A stretch of 64,000 nucleotides of DNA. It comes from JAJPKK01 sp963802745 (GTDB lineage: Bacteria > Pseudomonadota > Alphaproteobacteria > Rhizobiales > Xanthobacteraceae). The position numbers and the translations under genes are program-made. Below the pieces are notes generated by a model. It was not told the DNA's origin and searched no databases. It saw only the letters and a program-made list of their open reading frames with translations. Positions 9,720-18,646 of this stretch are shown here, one piece after another; position 1 is the first letter of the stretch, and every line of letters begins with the position of its first letter. The DNA lies in the NCBI GenBank assembly GCA_963802745.1, contig CAWDKL010000086.1:151600-215599 (forward strand). The letters are read 5' to 3'.

Positions 9720-11213
9720 TCACTCCCGCTTGAACCCGTATTCCTGCCAGCGGCGATCGACCATTTCCCAGTCCTCCGGCTCCGGTTTGACCATGGGCGG
9801 GTAGCGGTCGCCATCGTAATTCGCCTCCGGCTCGAAATCGAGGTTGACGGTGGCGTCGATCAGCACGCGGGTCCATTTGCCGGTGCCGTAGAGGTTGGTG
9901 TCGCGGAATTTCAGTCGCGTCGAGGGGTCGAGCGCCGAGCCGAATGTGCCGGGGAAGAACACGATGTCGTCCTCGGCGGCATTAACCCGATAGGCGAAGG
10001 CCCAGTCGATCGCGCCGTAATCGTGGATGTCGATATCGGTGTCCACGACCCAGATGTGCTTGTAGCGCAGGTGAGCGGCGTTGGAGCCCCAGATCGCGGC
10101 CGCCGCCTGCTTGGCCTGGCCCCGATAGGTCTGCTTGATCTGGATCATCAGCGTGGTGCCGTTGTTGGCCGGCGGGCAGTGCACGTCGGTGACGCCCGGC
10201 ACGCCGGAACGCTCAAGAATGTTCCAAGCGAGTGCTGCGCGCTGCACCGAACTCATGATGGAGTTCTCGTTGAGCATCTTCGGCATGGTGCCTTCGAGCG
10301 TGCCGCGGAAGATCGGCTTGTCGCGGTGGGTGATCGCCGTCACCCGCACCTTGTGCTTGAGGCTCTGGTCGCCGCCGAAATAGCCGGTGTATTCGCCGAA
10401 CGGGCCTTCCAGCTCGAAGGTCGCCGGGTCGGGCGAAATCCAGCCCTCGATGACGATCTCGGCCGACGCCGGCACCTGCAGCGGCACGGTTTCGCAATCG
10501 ACCAATTCGACCGGGGCACCGCGCAGCGCGCCCATCACGTCATATTCCGACACGTCGGGCGGTACCGGGGCTGCGGCACAAAACGGCAGGCAGGGCTCCC
10601 AGCCATAGATGAACGCAACCGGCATCTCCTCGCCCTTGCCGGAGTATTTGGCAAAATCCTGGCCCCAATGCTGCGGGCGCCACAGCAGCACCGGAATGGT
10701 GTTCTTCTGCCCGATCATGCCGCGATAGATGCCGACATTCATGCGCCCCGAGACGGGATCGCGCGTCACCGTGCCCTGCATGGTGTTGATGTAGCGCCCG
10801 CCGTCGCGCGGATGCCATTGCGGCACCGGGAAATCGTAGAGGTTGATATCATCGCCGGTGATGATGTTCTGCTTCACCGGGCCGGTGGCGACCCGCACCG
10901 GCGGGATGCGGCCGGAAAACGCCTTGCGGGCGGCCAGCACCAGATCGGTGATCGGCGCGGTCTTCGGCAGGCCGAACATCATGGCGATGCGGGAATAGTT
11001 CGACAGCCCGCCGGTGAACAGCTGGCCGCAGCGCGCGTTGTGCTGATAATCCTTGATGTTGGAAAACAAGAGGGCGGGCCCGTTGCCGTTGCCGAAGGCG
11101 CGCCGCGCGATGGTGCCGAGTTCGCGGTTCCAATCCACTTCGGCCTCGACCTCGTGAAGCTCGCCCGCCTGCCGCAGCTGCGCGATCCATCCGCGCAAAT
11201 CACCAAATTGCAT
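9720..11213 (-). CDS. UbiD family (prenylated-FMN) decarboxylase, copy 1
   Basis: A 497-residue UbiD-type protein. UbiD enzymes reversibly decarboxylate aromatic or alpha,beta-unsaturated acids with prenylated FMN. The catalytic set is present: R164 in GIYRGM and E269/E274 in the EGPFGEYTG loop. The start ATG at 11213 lies behind GGAGAG; the TTG one codon earlier is less likely. It shares its whole length with the second UbiD at 13490-15010 (for example YRGQAKQAA.AIWGS.AAH.RYKHI and GTGKW.RVLIDAT), so they are paralogues. No UbiX prenyltransferase is in the window, so the cofactor must come from elsewhere. The neighbours (enoyl-CoA hydratase, hydrolase) suggest degradation of an aromatic or unsaturated acid. 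The substrate is unknown. Confidence 0.88.
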   Translation of the reverse strand: MQFGDLRGWIAQLRQAGELHEVEAEVDWNRELGTIARRAFGNGNGPALLFSNIKDYQHNARCGQLFTGGLSNYSRIAMMFGLPKTAPITDLVLAARKAFSGRIPPVRVATGPVKQNIITGDDINLYDFPVPQWHPRDGGRYINTMQGTVTRDPVSGRMNVGIYRGMIGQKNTIPVLLWRPQHWGQDFAKYSGKGEEMPVAFIYGWEPCLPFCAAAPVPPDVSEYDVMGALRGAPVELVDCETVPLQVPASAEIVIEGWISPDPATFELEGPFGEYTGYFGGDQSLKHKVRVTAITHRDKPIFRGTLEGTMPKMLNENSIMSSVQRAALAWNILERSGVPGVTDVHCPPANNGTTLMIQIKQTYRGQAKQAAAAIWGSNAAHLRYKHIWVVDTDIDIHDYGAIDWAFAYRVNAAEDDIVFFPGTFGSALDPSTRLKFRDTNLYGTGKWTRVLIDATVNLDFEPEANYDGDRYPPMVKPEPEDWEMVDRRWQEYGFKRE

Positions 11214-11285
11214 CAAGCTCTCCTCATCGGTCCTCAGGCATGGCCGGACCGGACCGGCAGCGGCCCCCGCAGCCGCGTGTGGTAT

Positions 11286-11393
11286 GTAGCCCGGATTGGA
11301 GCGTCAGCGAAAATCCGGGTCGGCGGCGCCAGCCGCCGCGGCTTTCCGGATCGGCCGGCCCCGGATTTACGCTGACGCTCCAATCCGGGCTAC
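11286..11393. repeat. GTAGCCCGGAT-family inverted repeat
   Basis: Nearly perfect inverted repeat with arms of about 33 bp (TAGCCCGGATTGGAGCGTCA and onward, then the complement ending TCCGGGCTA). It forms a long hairpin between the divergent ubiD and enoyl-CoA hydratase genes. Same family as the copies at 11411, 13401 and 62491. Confidence 0.7.
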
Positions 11394-11410
11394 GGCCCCT
11401 ACCCGCCCCC

Positions 11411-11495
11411 GTAGCCCGGATTGAAGCGCGGCGTGATCCGGGACAAACCCATCCAATTGTCGAGGCGCTTCCCGGTTGCACTGCATCCGGGCTAC
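11411..11495. repeat. GTAGCCCGGAT-family inverted repeat, second adjacent copy
   Basis: Begins GTAGCCCGGATTGAAGCG and ends GCATCCGGGCTAC. The interior pairs poorly, so it is a degenerate copy or a pair of half-units. Together with the copy at 11286 it fills most of the 404-base gap 11214-11617. Confidence 0.6.
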
Positions 11496-11617
11496 GAACC
11501 GCAACGAACCACGACAAGCCCGGACAGGCTTGCAAACCTTGCAAGTCCGGTTCATGCGGGGCGCAACCTATCCGCCACGGCGGGTCAGTCAATACGCATC
11601 GGAACGGGCGGGATTCA

Positions 11618-12424
11618 ATGCAGAAGGACTATGCGGCCATGCGCGGCGCCGTCCTGCGCGACCTCGACGGCCTGCGCTACGAGGTGGATGCCGGGCGCAA
11701 GATCGGATGGCTCATCCTCGACCGGCCGCCGCTGAACATCATCTCCTACCGCGGCCGCAGCCAGATCGCCGCCATCATCGAGGCGTTCGGCGAGGACCCG
11801 GACGTGCGGGTGGTGGTGATCCGCGGCGCCAATGGCGTCTATTCATCGGGCGGCGACGTCAAGGCGTTTCCGGCGATTGCGCGCGACGGCATGTCGGACA
11901 TGGCCCGCAATATCGCGGCGCCCGAGCGCTGCCCGAAGCCCGTCATCTGCGCCATGGAGAAATACGCCATGGGGGTCGGCTTCGAACTCGCGATGGCCTG
12001 CGATATCCGCATCGCCACCGCCGACACCGTACTGGCGCTGCCGGAAGTCTCGCTCGGGCAAATTCCCGGCAGCGGCGGCAGCCAGCGGGTCGCCCGCATC
12101 GCCGGGCTCACCCGCGCCGTCAACATGATGATGCTGGGCCGCCGCATTCCGGCGGCGGAGGCGCATGCGTGGGGCTTGCTCACTCGCGTGGCCGAAGACG
12201 CCGCCGCGCTCGACCGCATGATTGCCGAGATGGCGGCGCATCTTGCCGCGCAATCAGCGCTGGCGCTGAAAACGATCAAGCGCGTGCTGGCCGCAACCTA
12301 CGACATGGGACTCACCGCCGGGCTGGAACTCGAGGGCCATGCCTATGAAAAGCTGCGGGAAGGCGAGGATTACCGGGAGGGTATTGCGGCGTTCAGCGAG
12401 AAGCGGAAGCCGAGATTCAAGTAA
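11618..12424 (+). CDS. enoyl-CoA hydratase/isomerase family protein
   Basis: A 268-residue crotonase-fold protein. The oxyanion-hole segment SSGGDVKAF is present. Both acid residues expected of a true hydratase are there: the Glu in GVGFELAMACDI and the Glu in LPEVSLGQIPGSGG. The ATG at 11618 gives a normal-length protein; the open frame upstream to 11240 runs through the inverted repeats and is not coding. A second ATG at 11639 is possible. It is divergent from the first ubiD. It may handle a CoA-activated acid produced after decarboxylation; that link is inferred from context only. Confidence 0.85.
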   Translation: MQKDYAAMRGAVLRDLDGLRYEVDAGRKIGWLILDRPPLNIISYRGRSQIAAIIEAFGEDPDVRVVVIRGANGVYSSGGDVKAFPAIARDGMSDMARNIAAPERCPKPVICAMEKYAMGVGFELAMACDIRIATADTVLALPEVSLGQIPGSGGSQRVARIAGLTRAVNMMMLGRRIPAAEAHAWGLLTRVAEDAAALDRMIAEMAAHLAAQSALALKTIKRVLAATYDMGLTAGLELEGHAYEKLREGEDYREGIAAFSEKRKPRFK

Positions 12425-12452
12425 GGGTTTTATCTCTCGGGGCTCACGGCAT

Positions 12453-13364
12453 TCAGGCAAGCCTGCATTTCTGTAGGAATTCGATGGTTTGCTGTGCGCA
12501 TTCCTCCGGTTTCTCGACCTGCAGCATGTGCCCGGTGCCGGGCACGAAACAATAGTCGTACCCGTTCTCGGTGCCGAGCGCCTGGTTGGCGCGTCCGGTC
12601 GGCGGGCCGCCTTTGAGGTCCGGGTCGGCGCCGATGAGCTTGACCGGACCGCCGAACGCGCTCGCCCGTGGCCATAGATTCATTGTCATGGCCTGCTGGT
12701 AGATCGCGGCCTCGTTGGCCGGACCGCACACCAGCACAAAACCCTCCCCGTTCGGGTTCTTGCGCAGCACCGAGCGGGCCATCAATTCATGGACGCCCGG
12801 CGCCCAGGCCTGCCCCACGCGGGATTTGGCGAACTCGGAGGCCAGTTCCGCGACACTGGCAAAATGGGTGCGGCGGTTCTTGGCAAACTCCGTCAGCCGG
12901 ACCTCGAACGCTTCCATGGCGGGGTAGACCGCGTGTCCCGGCGGCGGCACGTTGGGCGGATCGAAGAGAATCAATGCGTCGCAGCGGAAGCCGATTTCAA
13001 GCGCATGCTTCATCGCTGTGCGGCCCGACATGGAATGAAAGATGCCGACCGATTGTTTTGGGCCGAGCCGCGCGGTGACGTCCTGGTAAACGCGTTCGAG
13101 GTCGCGGCTGAGCTGCTCATAGGTGTGATGGGCCGGCACCACGGGAATATTCTCGCCGTGATTGCGGAAATCGAACACGATCACGTCGAAGCGTTCGAGA
13201 AAGTGCCGCCAGTACGGCAGGTAGCCATTGATGGCGTAGCCATTCCCGTGGCTCAGAAACAGCCGCGTGCCGTCCGGGTTGCCGTGCCGGCGCACCCGGA
13301 TCGCGGCTCCGTCTTCGAGCGGGACGTCGAAGGTTTGGTGCGGCGTGGGGACTTGCAGATGCAT
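12453..13364 (-). CDS. alpha/beta hydrolase
   Basis: A 303-residue alpha/beta hydrolase. The HGNGY oxyanion motif is near residue 39. The nucleophile sits in a non-standard elbow, FHSMSGR, in place of GxSxG (His in the first glycine position). The acid lies around GADPDLKGG, and the catalytic His in GTGHMLQVEKPEE. The serine-elbow variant SMSG is seen in relatives annotated simply as alpha/beta hydrolase. It ends 28 bases from the convergent enoyl-CoA hydratase gene and is on the same strand as both UbiD genes. It could open a ring-cleavage product or release an ester, but no substrate is indicated. Confidence 0.82.
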   Translation of the reverse strand: MHLQVPTPHQTFDVPLEDGAAIRVRRHGNPDGTRLFLSHGNGYAINGYLPYWRHFLERFDVIVFDFRNHGENIPVVPAHHTYEQLSRDLERVYQDVTARLGPKQSVGIFHSMSGRTAMKHALEIGFRCDALILFDPPNVPPPGHAVYPAMEAFEVRLTEFAKNRRTHFASVAELASEFAKSRVGQAWAPGVHELMARSVLRKNPNGEGFVLVCGPANEAAIYQQAMTMNLWPRASAFGGPVKLIGADPDLKGGPPTGRANQALGTENGYDYCFVPGTGHMLQVEKPEECAQQTIEFLQKCRLA

Positions 13365-13400
13365 GGTTGGGAGTCCTCGGCCGGAACTGGCCGCCTGGTG

Positions 13401-13480
13401 GTAGCCCGGATGAGCGACCCGTTTGGTCGCGGTATCCGGGAACGGCGGTCCCGCATTTCGCTTCGCTCATGCGGGCTACG
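13401..13480. repeat. GTAGCCCGGAT-family inverted repeat
   Basis: Starts GTAGCCCGGATGAGCG and ends GCTCATGCGGGCTAC, pairing into a hairpin between the alpha/beta hydrolase and the second ubiD gene. Confidence 0.65.
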
Positions 13481-13489
13481 GAGCAACGG

Positions 13490-15010
13490 TTACTTCAGCG
13501 GTTTGAGCCCGAATTCGCCCCAGCGCCGCGCCACCGCGGCGATGTCGGCCTCCTCGGGCCACACCTTCGGGGGGAAGCGGGCGCCGCCGAGATCCGGATC
13601 GGGGTCGTAATCGAGGTTCATGGTGGCGTCGATCAGGACGCGGTTCCACTTGCCGGTACCGAACAGCGCCGGGTTGCGGTCGCGGCGGCGGGTCGAGGGG
13701 TCGAGGCCGGCCCCGAAGGTCGCCGGCATGACGACGATATCGTCCTCGCCGGCATTGACCCGGTAGGCGATCGCCCAGTCCACCGCCGCATAGTCGTGGA
13801 TGTCGATGTCGTCGTCCACCACGGTGATGTGCTTGTAGCGCACATGGGCGGCCGAGGAGCCCCAGATCGCATTGGCCGCCTGCTTGGCTTGGCCGCGGTA
13901 GCTCTGCTTCATCTGGATCAGCAGATTGATGCCGGCATGGACGGGCGGGCACCACACGTCGGTGATGCCCGGAACCCCGGCACGCTCCAGCACGCTCCAG
14001 GCGGTGGCGGCGCGCATGATGGAGGAGCAGATCGCATTTTCGGAAAAGCTGCCGGGCAAAGAGCCCTCGATGGTGCCGCGCAGGATCGGGTCGTTGCGGT
14101 GGGTGATGGCGGTCACCCGAATGGTGGGCTTCGGCGACTTGTCACCGGCCAGATAGCCGGTGAACTCCGCAAACGGGCCTTCCATCACGTATTTCGCCGG
14201 ATCGAGCTGAAGATAGCCCTCGATCACGATTTCGGCGCTTGCCGGCACATGCAGGTCGACGGTCTCGCATTTGACCAGTTCGACCGGCGCGCCGCGAATG
14301 GCGCCCATGACGTCGTATTCGCACACGCCTTTCTGCACCGGCGCGCCGCCGGTGAAGCCGAGCGCCGGTTCCCAGCCGATCGCCACCGCGATCGGCATTT
14401 CATTGTGCCCGGCGCGCTCCCACGAAGTGGCGTGCTGGCCGATATGCTGGGCACGCCACATAAGAGTGGGGATCTCGGTCTTGCTCGCCACCATGCCGCG
14501 GTAGATGCCGACATTCATGACGCCGGTGTCGTGATCCTTGGTGACGCAGCCCCCATAGGTGAGAAGATAGCGCCCGCCGTCGAGCCTGTTCCACCACGGG
14601 GAAGGAAATTCGTAGAGATCGACGGCGTCGCCGAGGACGATATTCTCCTTCACCGGGCCGGTCGCCACGATTTTCGGCGCAATGCCGCCAGAGAGCACGT
14701 TGCGGCCGAGCTTGACCAGATCGCGCGGATGGGTGTCCGGCGCGCAGCCCAGCATCATGGCGACCCGGCGGTAACTCGACAGCCCGCAGCCGAAGATCTT
14801 TCGGCAGCGCGCATTCGCTCCGTAATCCTTGATGGTGTTGAACAGCAGCGCCGGCCCGTCGCCGGTGCCCTGGGCGAGCCGCATCACGGTCCCGATCTCG
14901 ATGTTCCAATCGACCTCCGCATCGACCTCGCGGATTTCCCCGGCCGCGCGGAGGGCGTCGATCCAGCCGCGAAGATCCCCATAGGCGACCGGATTGCGTT
15001 CGATTGTCAT
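13490..15010 (-). CDS. UbiD family (prenylated-FMN) decarboxylase, copy 2
   Basis: A 506-residue UbiD-type decarboxylase and paralogue of the protein at 9720-11213. The catalytic residues are R171 (GIYRGM), E277 and E282 (EGPFAEFTG). The start at 15010 (MTIERNPVAYGDLRGW) has AAGGAA seven bases upstream; the open frame to 15292 adds a non-homologous extension and is rejected. Two UbiD paralogues near each other may mean two subunits of a heteromer or two substrates. Genes 28-100 bases apart on the same strand suggest at least partial co-transcription with the alpha/beta hydrolase. Confidence 0.88.
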   Translation of the reverse strand: MTIERNPVAYGDLRGWIDALRAAGEIREVDAEVDWNIEIGTVMRLAQGTGDGPALLFNTIKDYGANARCRKIFGCGLSSYRRVAMMLGCAPDTHPRDLVKLGRNVLSGGIAPKIVATGPVKENIVLGDAVDLYEFPSPWWNRLDGGRYLLTYGGCVTKDHDTGVMNVGIYRGMVASKTEIPTLMWRAQHIGQHATSWERAGHNEMPIAVAIGWEPALGFTGGAPVQKGVCEYDVMGAIRGAPVELVKCETVDLHVPASAEIVIEGYLQLDPAKYVMEGPFAEFTGYLAGDKSPKPTIRVTAITHRNDPILRGTIEGSLPGSFSENAICSSIMRAATAWSVLERAGVPGITDVWCPPVHAGINLLIQMKQSYRGQAKQAANAIWGSSAAHVRYKHITVVDDDIDIHDYAAVDWAIAYRVNAGEDDIVVMPATFGAGLDPSTRRRDRNPALFGTGKWNRVLIDATMNLDYDPDPDLGGARFPPKVWPEEADIAAVARRWGEFGLKPLK

Positions 15011-15294
15011 TGCGTGTTCCTTGAGAGTGCATTGCCCGCGCTGCGTTGGACGGGTGTTATGCCCGCGTGGTTCCGTCACTTCAACGGCGAACGCGTCCGG
15101 CGGGTTGAGTTTGAGAGGGCGTACCGCCCGGCGGATTTTCCCCCGTGGATCGCAAGGCTTTGAATTTCCGATGGCGGTGCAAGACCCGTTGTGGCCGTGC
15201 CCGACCTGTGCAAGGCTATTGTTGTCGGGATAAACTGACGGTACGGCTGCCGGATACGTGCGGCCATGGTGACGGACCGCCGGGAGGCGCAACG

Positions 15295-16158
15295 ATGCTG
15301 CATAGGATCTTTGGCACGGCTGTTTTGGGCTGGTTCGCCGTTGCGCTGACGATGACGGGTGCGCCGGCCCAACAGGCGGATGACGGCAAGTACCCGGATT
15401 GGAAGGGGCAGTGGAACCGGTTCGCGGTCCGGCTGCCGACCCAGCCCTCGCACGATCAGACCAAGCCGTGGGGGTTCGGCCAAGAGGCGCCGCTGACGGA
15501 CGAATACAAGGCCGTGTTGGAGGCGAGCATTGCCGACCAGGCGCGAGGCGGGCTTGGCAACTTTCCCACCACGCTCGGACGCCCGGCCGGCATGCCGAAC
15601 ATGATGATGGGCTTCGGGCCGCTGGAATTCGTCGTCACACCGCATACGACCTATATCTTGATCGGCTGGCACGACCACTATCGGCGCATCTTCACCGACG
15701 GGCGCGATTGGCCCGACGAGATCGAGCCGACGTTTTCGGGCTACTCGATCGGCAAATGGGTCGATACCGACGGCGACGGCAAATATGACGTGCTCGAAGT
15801 CGAGACCCGCGGCTTCAAGGGACCGCGCGCTTATGATGAAGCCGGACTGCCGCTGCATGTGGACAATCAATCCATCTTCCGGGAGCGCATTTACCGCGAC
15901 AAGGCCGATCCCAAGATATTGCATGACGAGATCACCTCGATCGACCATGCGCTGACGCGGCCGTGGACCGTGGACAAACGATACGTGCATAATTCCGACC
16001 CATATCCGTACTGGCCGGAATTCTATACGGTCGAAGGCAATCATCAGATCGGCATCGGCAAGGAGAACTATTTCCTGAGCGGCGACGGAATGCTGATGCC
16101 GACCAAAAAGGGCCAAGCGCCGCCCGATCTGCGCTATTTCGACACGACGCAAAAGTGA
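15295..16158 (+). CDS. exported protein of unknown family with an EF-hand-like loop, paralogue 1
   Basis: A 287-residue protein with a signal peptide (FGTAVLGWFAVALTMTGAPA). The start at 15295 is set by GGGAGG seven bases upstream. The mature part shares long blocks with the protein at 16268-17134: IFTDGRDWP, GYSIGKW, LEVETRGF.GPRAYD, DNQS, DHALTRPW and a C-terminal GDGMLMPTKKGQ.PPDL.YF. Residues 157-168 (DTDGDGKYDVLE) fit the 12-residue EF-hand loop pattern, with acidic residues at positions 1, 3, 5, 9 and 12 and Gly at 6. Calcium or other metal binding is therefore plausible but unproven. Proteins of this style turn up beside aromatic-acid catabolic genes in Bradyrhizobium relatives. I know no assigned function. 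Confidence 0.75.
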   Translation: MLHRIFGTAVLGWFAVALTMTGAPAQQADDGKYPDWKGQWNRFAVRLPTQPSHDQTKPWGFGQEAPLTDEYKAVLEASIADQARGGLGNFPTTLGRPAGMPNMMMGFGPLEFVVTPHTTYILIGWHDHYRRIFTDGRDWPDEIEPTFSGYSIGKWVDTDGDGKYDVLEVETRGFKGPRAYDEAGLPLHVDNQSIFRERIYRDKADPKILHDEITSIDHALTRPWTVDKRYVHNSDPYPYWPEFYTVEGNHQIGIGKENYFLSGDGMLMPTKKGQAPPDLRYFDTTQK

Positions 16159-16267
16159 CGGTTCGGCCAGGACCGGATCAGCTCGGCAATCCGGTCGCTA
16201 CGGCATCGACATCCTGGCGCGTGCCGCCGAGCCAGCCGCGGCGGCCGCAATGGCAGTTTGCGGTGCG

Positions 16268-17134
16268 CTACTTCGTGGCGGGAAAATATTTCAGGTCCGG
16301 CGGCTGCTGTCCCTTCTTGGTCGGCATGAGCAGGCCGTCGCCGCTCACCATGTAGCCCTCGTTACCAATCTGTACATGGCCATTAAATTCTCCGCAGACA
16401 TTTTCGATCCAAACCGGCTGGTTCTTGACGACCCGGCGGAAACCTTTGACGACCGACCACGGCCGCGTCAGCGCATGATCGAACACCGTGACCTCATCGA
16501 TCAGCAGGTTCGGATCGGTCCGATCGACGTGAATGCGTTCCTTCACGACACTCTGATTGTCATCGTGCAGCGGAATGCCGCTGGCGTCGTAGGCGCGCGG
16601 CCCGATGAAGCCGCGGGTTTCCACCTCCAATAGGTCATACTTGCCGTCGCCGTCGGTATCGATCCATTTGCCGATGGAATAGCCGAGCAGCGATCCGACG
16701 ATCTCCTTCGGCCAGTCGCGGCCGTCGGTAAAAATACGCCGGGAGTCGTGGATATTTTCCACCAGAATATGGGTGGCCTGCGGCGTCACGATGAATTCCG
16801 TTTGACCATACCCATTGGTAACCCGCGGCATGCCGGGCGAAGCACACGTGTAGGTGACACCGATGCCCTGTCCGCCGGCCGCCTGGTCGGCAAGGTTCGC
16901 CTCGAACCGGGCCTGGTATTCCGGCGTCAGCGGCGGTTGCTGCGCCGGGCCCCAGCCCTTGGTCGGGTCGAACGTGTTGAACCGGCCCTGTCCCGGCGTT
17001 GTCACCGCGTTGGGAGCGCGGCGCCACTGCCCTTTCAAATCCGGATATTTCAATTCGTCGAACGCCAGCGCGGCGCCGACGTTCATCGCAATCGCCGCCA
17101 GCACGGACGCGCCGATAATGTGACCGTAATTCAT
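16268..17134 (-). CDS. exported protein of unknown family with an EF-hand-like loop, paralogue 2
   Basis: A 288-residue paralogue of the gene at 15295. The start at 17134 (MNYGHIIGASVLAAIAMNVGAALA, a signal peptide) is fixed by GGGGAGG six bases upstream. The EF-hand-like loop is residues 159-170 (DTDGDGKYDLLE), identical to paralogue 1 except for one residue. The two genes are convergent, 109 bases apart. Its start lies 29 bases from the stop of the metallo-beta-lactamase-fold gene on the same strand, so those two are likely one transcript. Function unknown. Confidence 0.75.
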   Translation of the reverse strand: MNYGHIIGASVLAAIAMNVGAALAFDELKYPDLKGQWRRAPNAVTTPGQGRFNTFDPTKGWGPAQQPPLTPEYQARFEANLADQAAGGQGIGVTYTCASPGMPRVTNGYGQTEFIVTPQATHILVENIHDSRRIFTDGRDWPKEIVGSLLGYSIGKWIDTDGDGKYDLLEVETRGFIGPRAYDASGIPLHDDNQSVVKERIHVDRTDPNLLIDEVTVFDHALTRPWSVVKGFRRVVKNQPVWIENVCGEFNGHVQIGNEGYMVSGDGLLMPTKKGQQPPDLKYFPATK

Positions 17135-17163
17135 GGCTGACCTCCCCTCGACATTATGCAGGT

Positions 17164-18081
17164 TCACGGCAATTCGTCGAAAGCGACCGGCACCGACCGC
17201 TCCAGGAAATTGAGGCGCGTCCATCCGGGGTAGCGCGCCTGGAACTCCGCGCTGATGAGCCGTCCCGCCTCGTCCGCGCTCTTGCCCTCCCGCTTGAGCG
17301 CCTGGATACGGTTTTGTAAATCGACCAGAAAAGCGCGCTGTTCCGGGATCAAACCGGCATCGCCGGGCAAGCTATGATCGGGCAGGATCATGGCGGGCTT
17401 TAAGGCCGCGACCCGGTCGAGCACGGCAATCCAGCTCTTGATGCTCGACCGCGAACCGGAAAGTCCGATGCCGGCTTTGTTCTGCACCACGTCGCCGGAA
17501 ACCAGCAGGCCGTCCGGCTCGACAAGGGTCAGCATATCGCCGTTGGAATGGGCCGGCCCGAACCAGAACAGCCGCGCCTGGACATCGCCGAGATCCACCG
17601 TGAGTTCATTGTCGAACACGATATCGGCCCTGCCGACACGCGCACCTGCGAGCAACTCCCGGTTGATGTCGCTGCGCCCGCGGAACGCCTCGATGCCGGC
17701 GGCGCCGGTCTCCTCCAGCTCCTGCTGCTGCGCCCGCGGCCGGATCACCACGGTCTCGGGCGGAAATCCGTCCTGGCCCGAGGAATGCTCCGCATGGGCA
17801 TGGGTGGTGGTCAGGAACAATTTGCCGCCCTTGCGAACCTTCGCCGCCTCCGCGGCAATGAAGGCGCCGTTGCGGTTGCCAAGCCCGGTATCGACGACGA
17901 GCGTGCCCTTGGTCCCGACCACGATCGCGATGTTGGGATTGCCGAAGATCGCAAACACATGCGACGTGAGCTGTTTTGGCGCGCTCTCGCTCAATACGAT
18001 GTTGCCCGGCTGCTGCGCGTTTGCCGCAACAGGCACCGCCAACAGGCCAATCCACACCAGCAGGTTCGCCGGTCTTCGCAT
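17164..18081 (-). CDS. exported metallo-beta-lactamase-fold hydrolase
   Basis: A 305-residue protein with a signal peptide (LLVWIGLLAVPVAANAQ) and a metallo-beta-lactamase core. The first metal motif is H94-A-H96-A-E98-H99: Glu stands where most family members have Asp (HxHxDH). Later ligands are visible in GPAHSNGD and SGDVV, and in LPDHSLPG. The start at 18081 has AAGGGAG six bases upstream. It probably shares a transcript with the downstream secreted paralogue. A lactonase or thioester/ester hydrolase role is possible; a true beta-lactamase is unlikely. Confidence 0.82.
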   Translation of the reverse strand: MRRPANLLVWIGLLAVPVAANAQQPGNIVLSESAPKQLTSHVFAIFGNPNIAIVVGTKGTLVVDTGLGNRNGAFIAAEAAKVRKGGKLFLTTTHAHAEHSSGQDGFPPETVVIRPRAQQQELEETGAAGIEAFRGRSDINRELLAGARVGRADIVFDNELTVDLGDVQARLFWFGPAHSNGDMLTLVEPDGLLVSGDVVQNKAGIGLSGSRSSIKSWIAVLDRVAALKPAMILPDHSLPGDAGLIPEQRAFLVDLQNRIQALKREGKSADEAGRLISAEFQARYPGWTRLNFLERSVPVAFDELP

Positions 18082-18274
18082 CGATCGCTCCCTTTTCCGT
18101 TGGATCGGAGATGTTGTGGCCGATCTACCATTTCCGCGGTCGCAGCGGTCAATATTTCCGCGGGCCGCCGTGGCCAGCCCCCGCGACGGATGCCTTCGGC
18201 TAAGTGGATGGTATCACCGTCCATGCGCCCGGCGGCGAAATCGGACACCAGTCTTTTGATGCAAACTTCTGCCG

Positions 18275-18547
18275 CTACCCCAGTATCCAATTCTCCGCCC
18301 GGATGACTCCGACGATCGGCATGCAAGGCGGCATCCCAAGGTCCGTGCAGACGTCAGGGATGTTCGGCCGGTGTAAGCTGCCGGTCGGCTTTTCGTCAGT
18401 GACAATCTGGAAGCGTCCCACACGGGCAAGCGCGATCACAAATGGATCGGCCGACGTCCGCAGCTTGCGTTCGCCCACAAGACGCGGATACTTCGCCAGC
18501 ACCCGCGCCGCTTCGATCTGGACTGCTTCCTCCAAATCCCGAAACAT
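18275..18547 (-). pseudogene. C-terminal remnant of a DUF4411 (PIN-like) toxin
   Basis: The 90-residue frame contains the DUF4411 C-terminal signature: TSADPFVIALARVG, VTDEKPTG and RPNIPDVCTDLGM. The N-terminal half with the first PIN aspartates is missing. A good site (GAGGAGG four bases before the ATG at 18547) means a short protein could still be made. In intact loci this protein follows an Xre-ImmA protein, a remnant of which lies at 18945-19643, so both halves of one toxin-antitoxin locus are truncated toward each other. Confidence 0.6.
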
Positions 18548-18646
18548 ATGGCCTCCTCGGCAGAATTGTGGGTGGAATCCGGCAGCTGCGGAGATCACCG
18601 ACGTACTCCAGCCACTCTTTGCCGTCGAACGCTTGGTGGCGAACAA

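Noticed and set aside
10023..11375. Long plus-strand open frame opposite the first ubiD
   Set aside because: Composition (His, Arg, Asp, Gly runs) is that of an antisense shadow; the minus-strand UbiD has catalytic motifs.
13367..15163. 598-residue plus-strand frame opposite the second ubiD
   Set aside because: Antisense shadow with no recognisable domain; it runs through the repeat at 13401.
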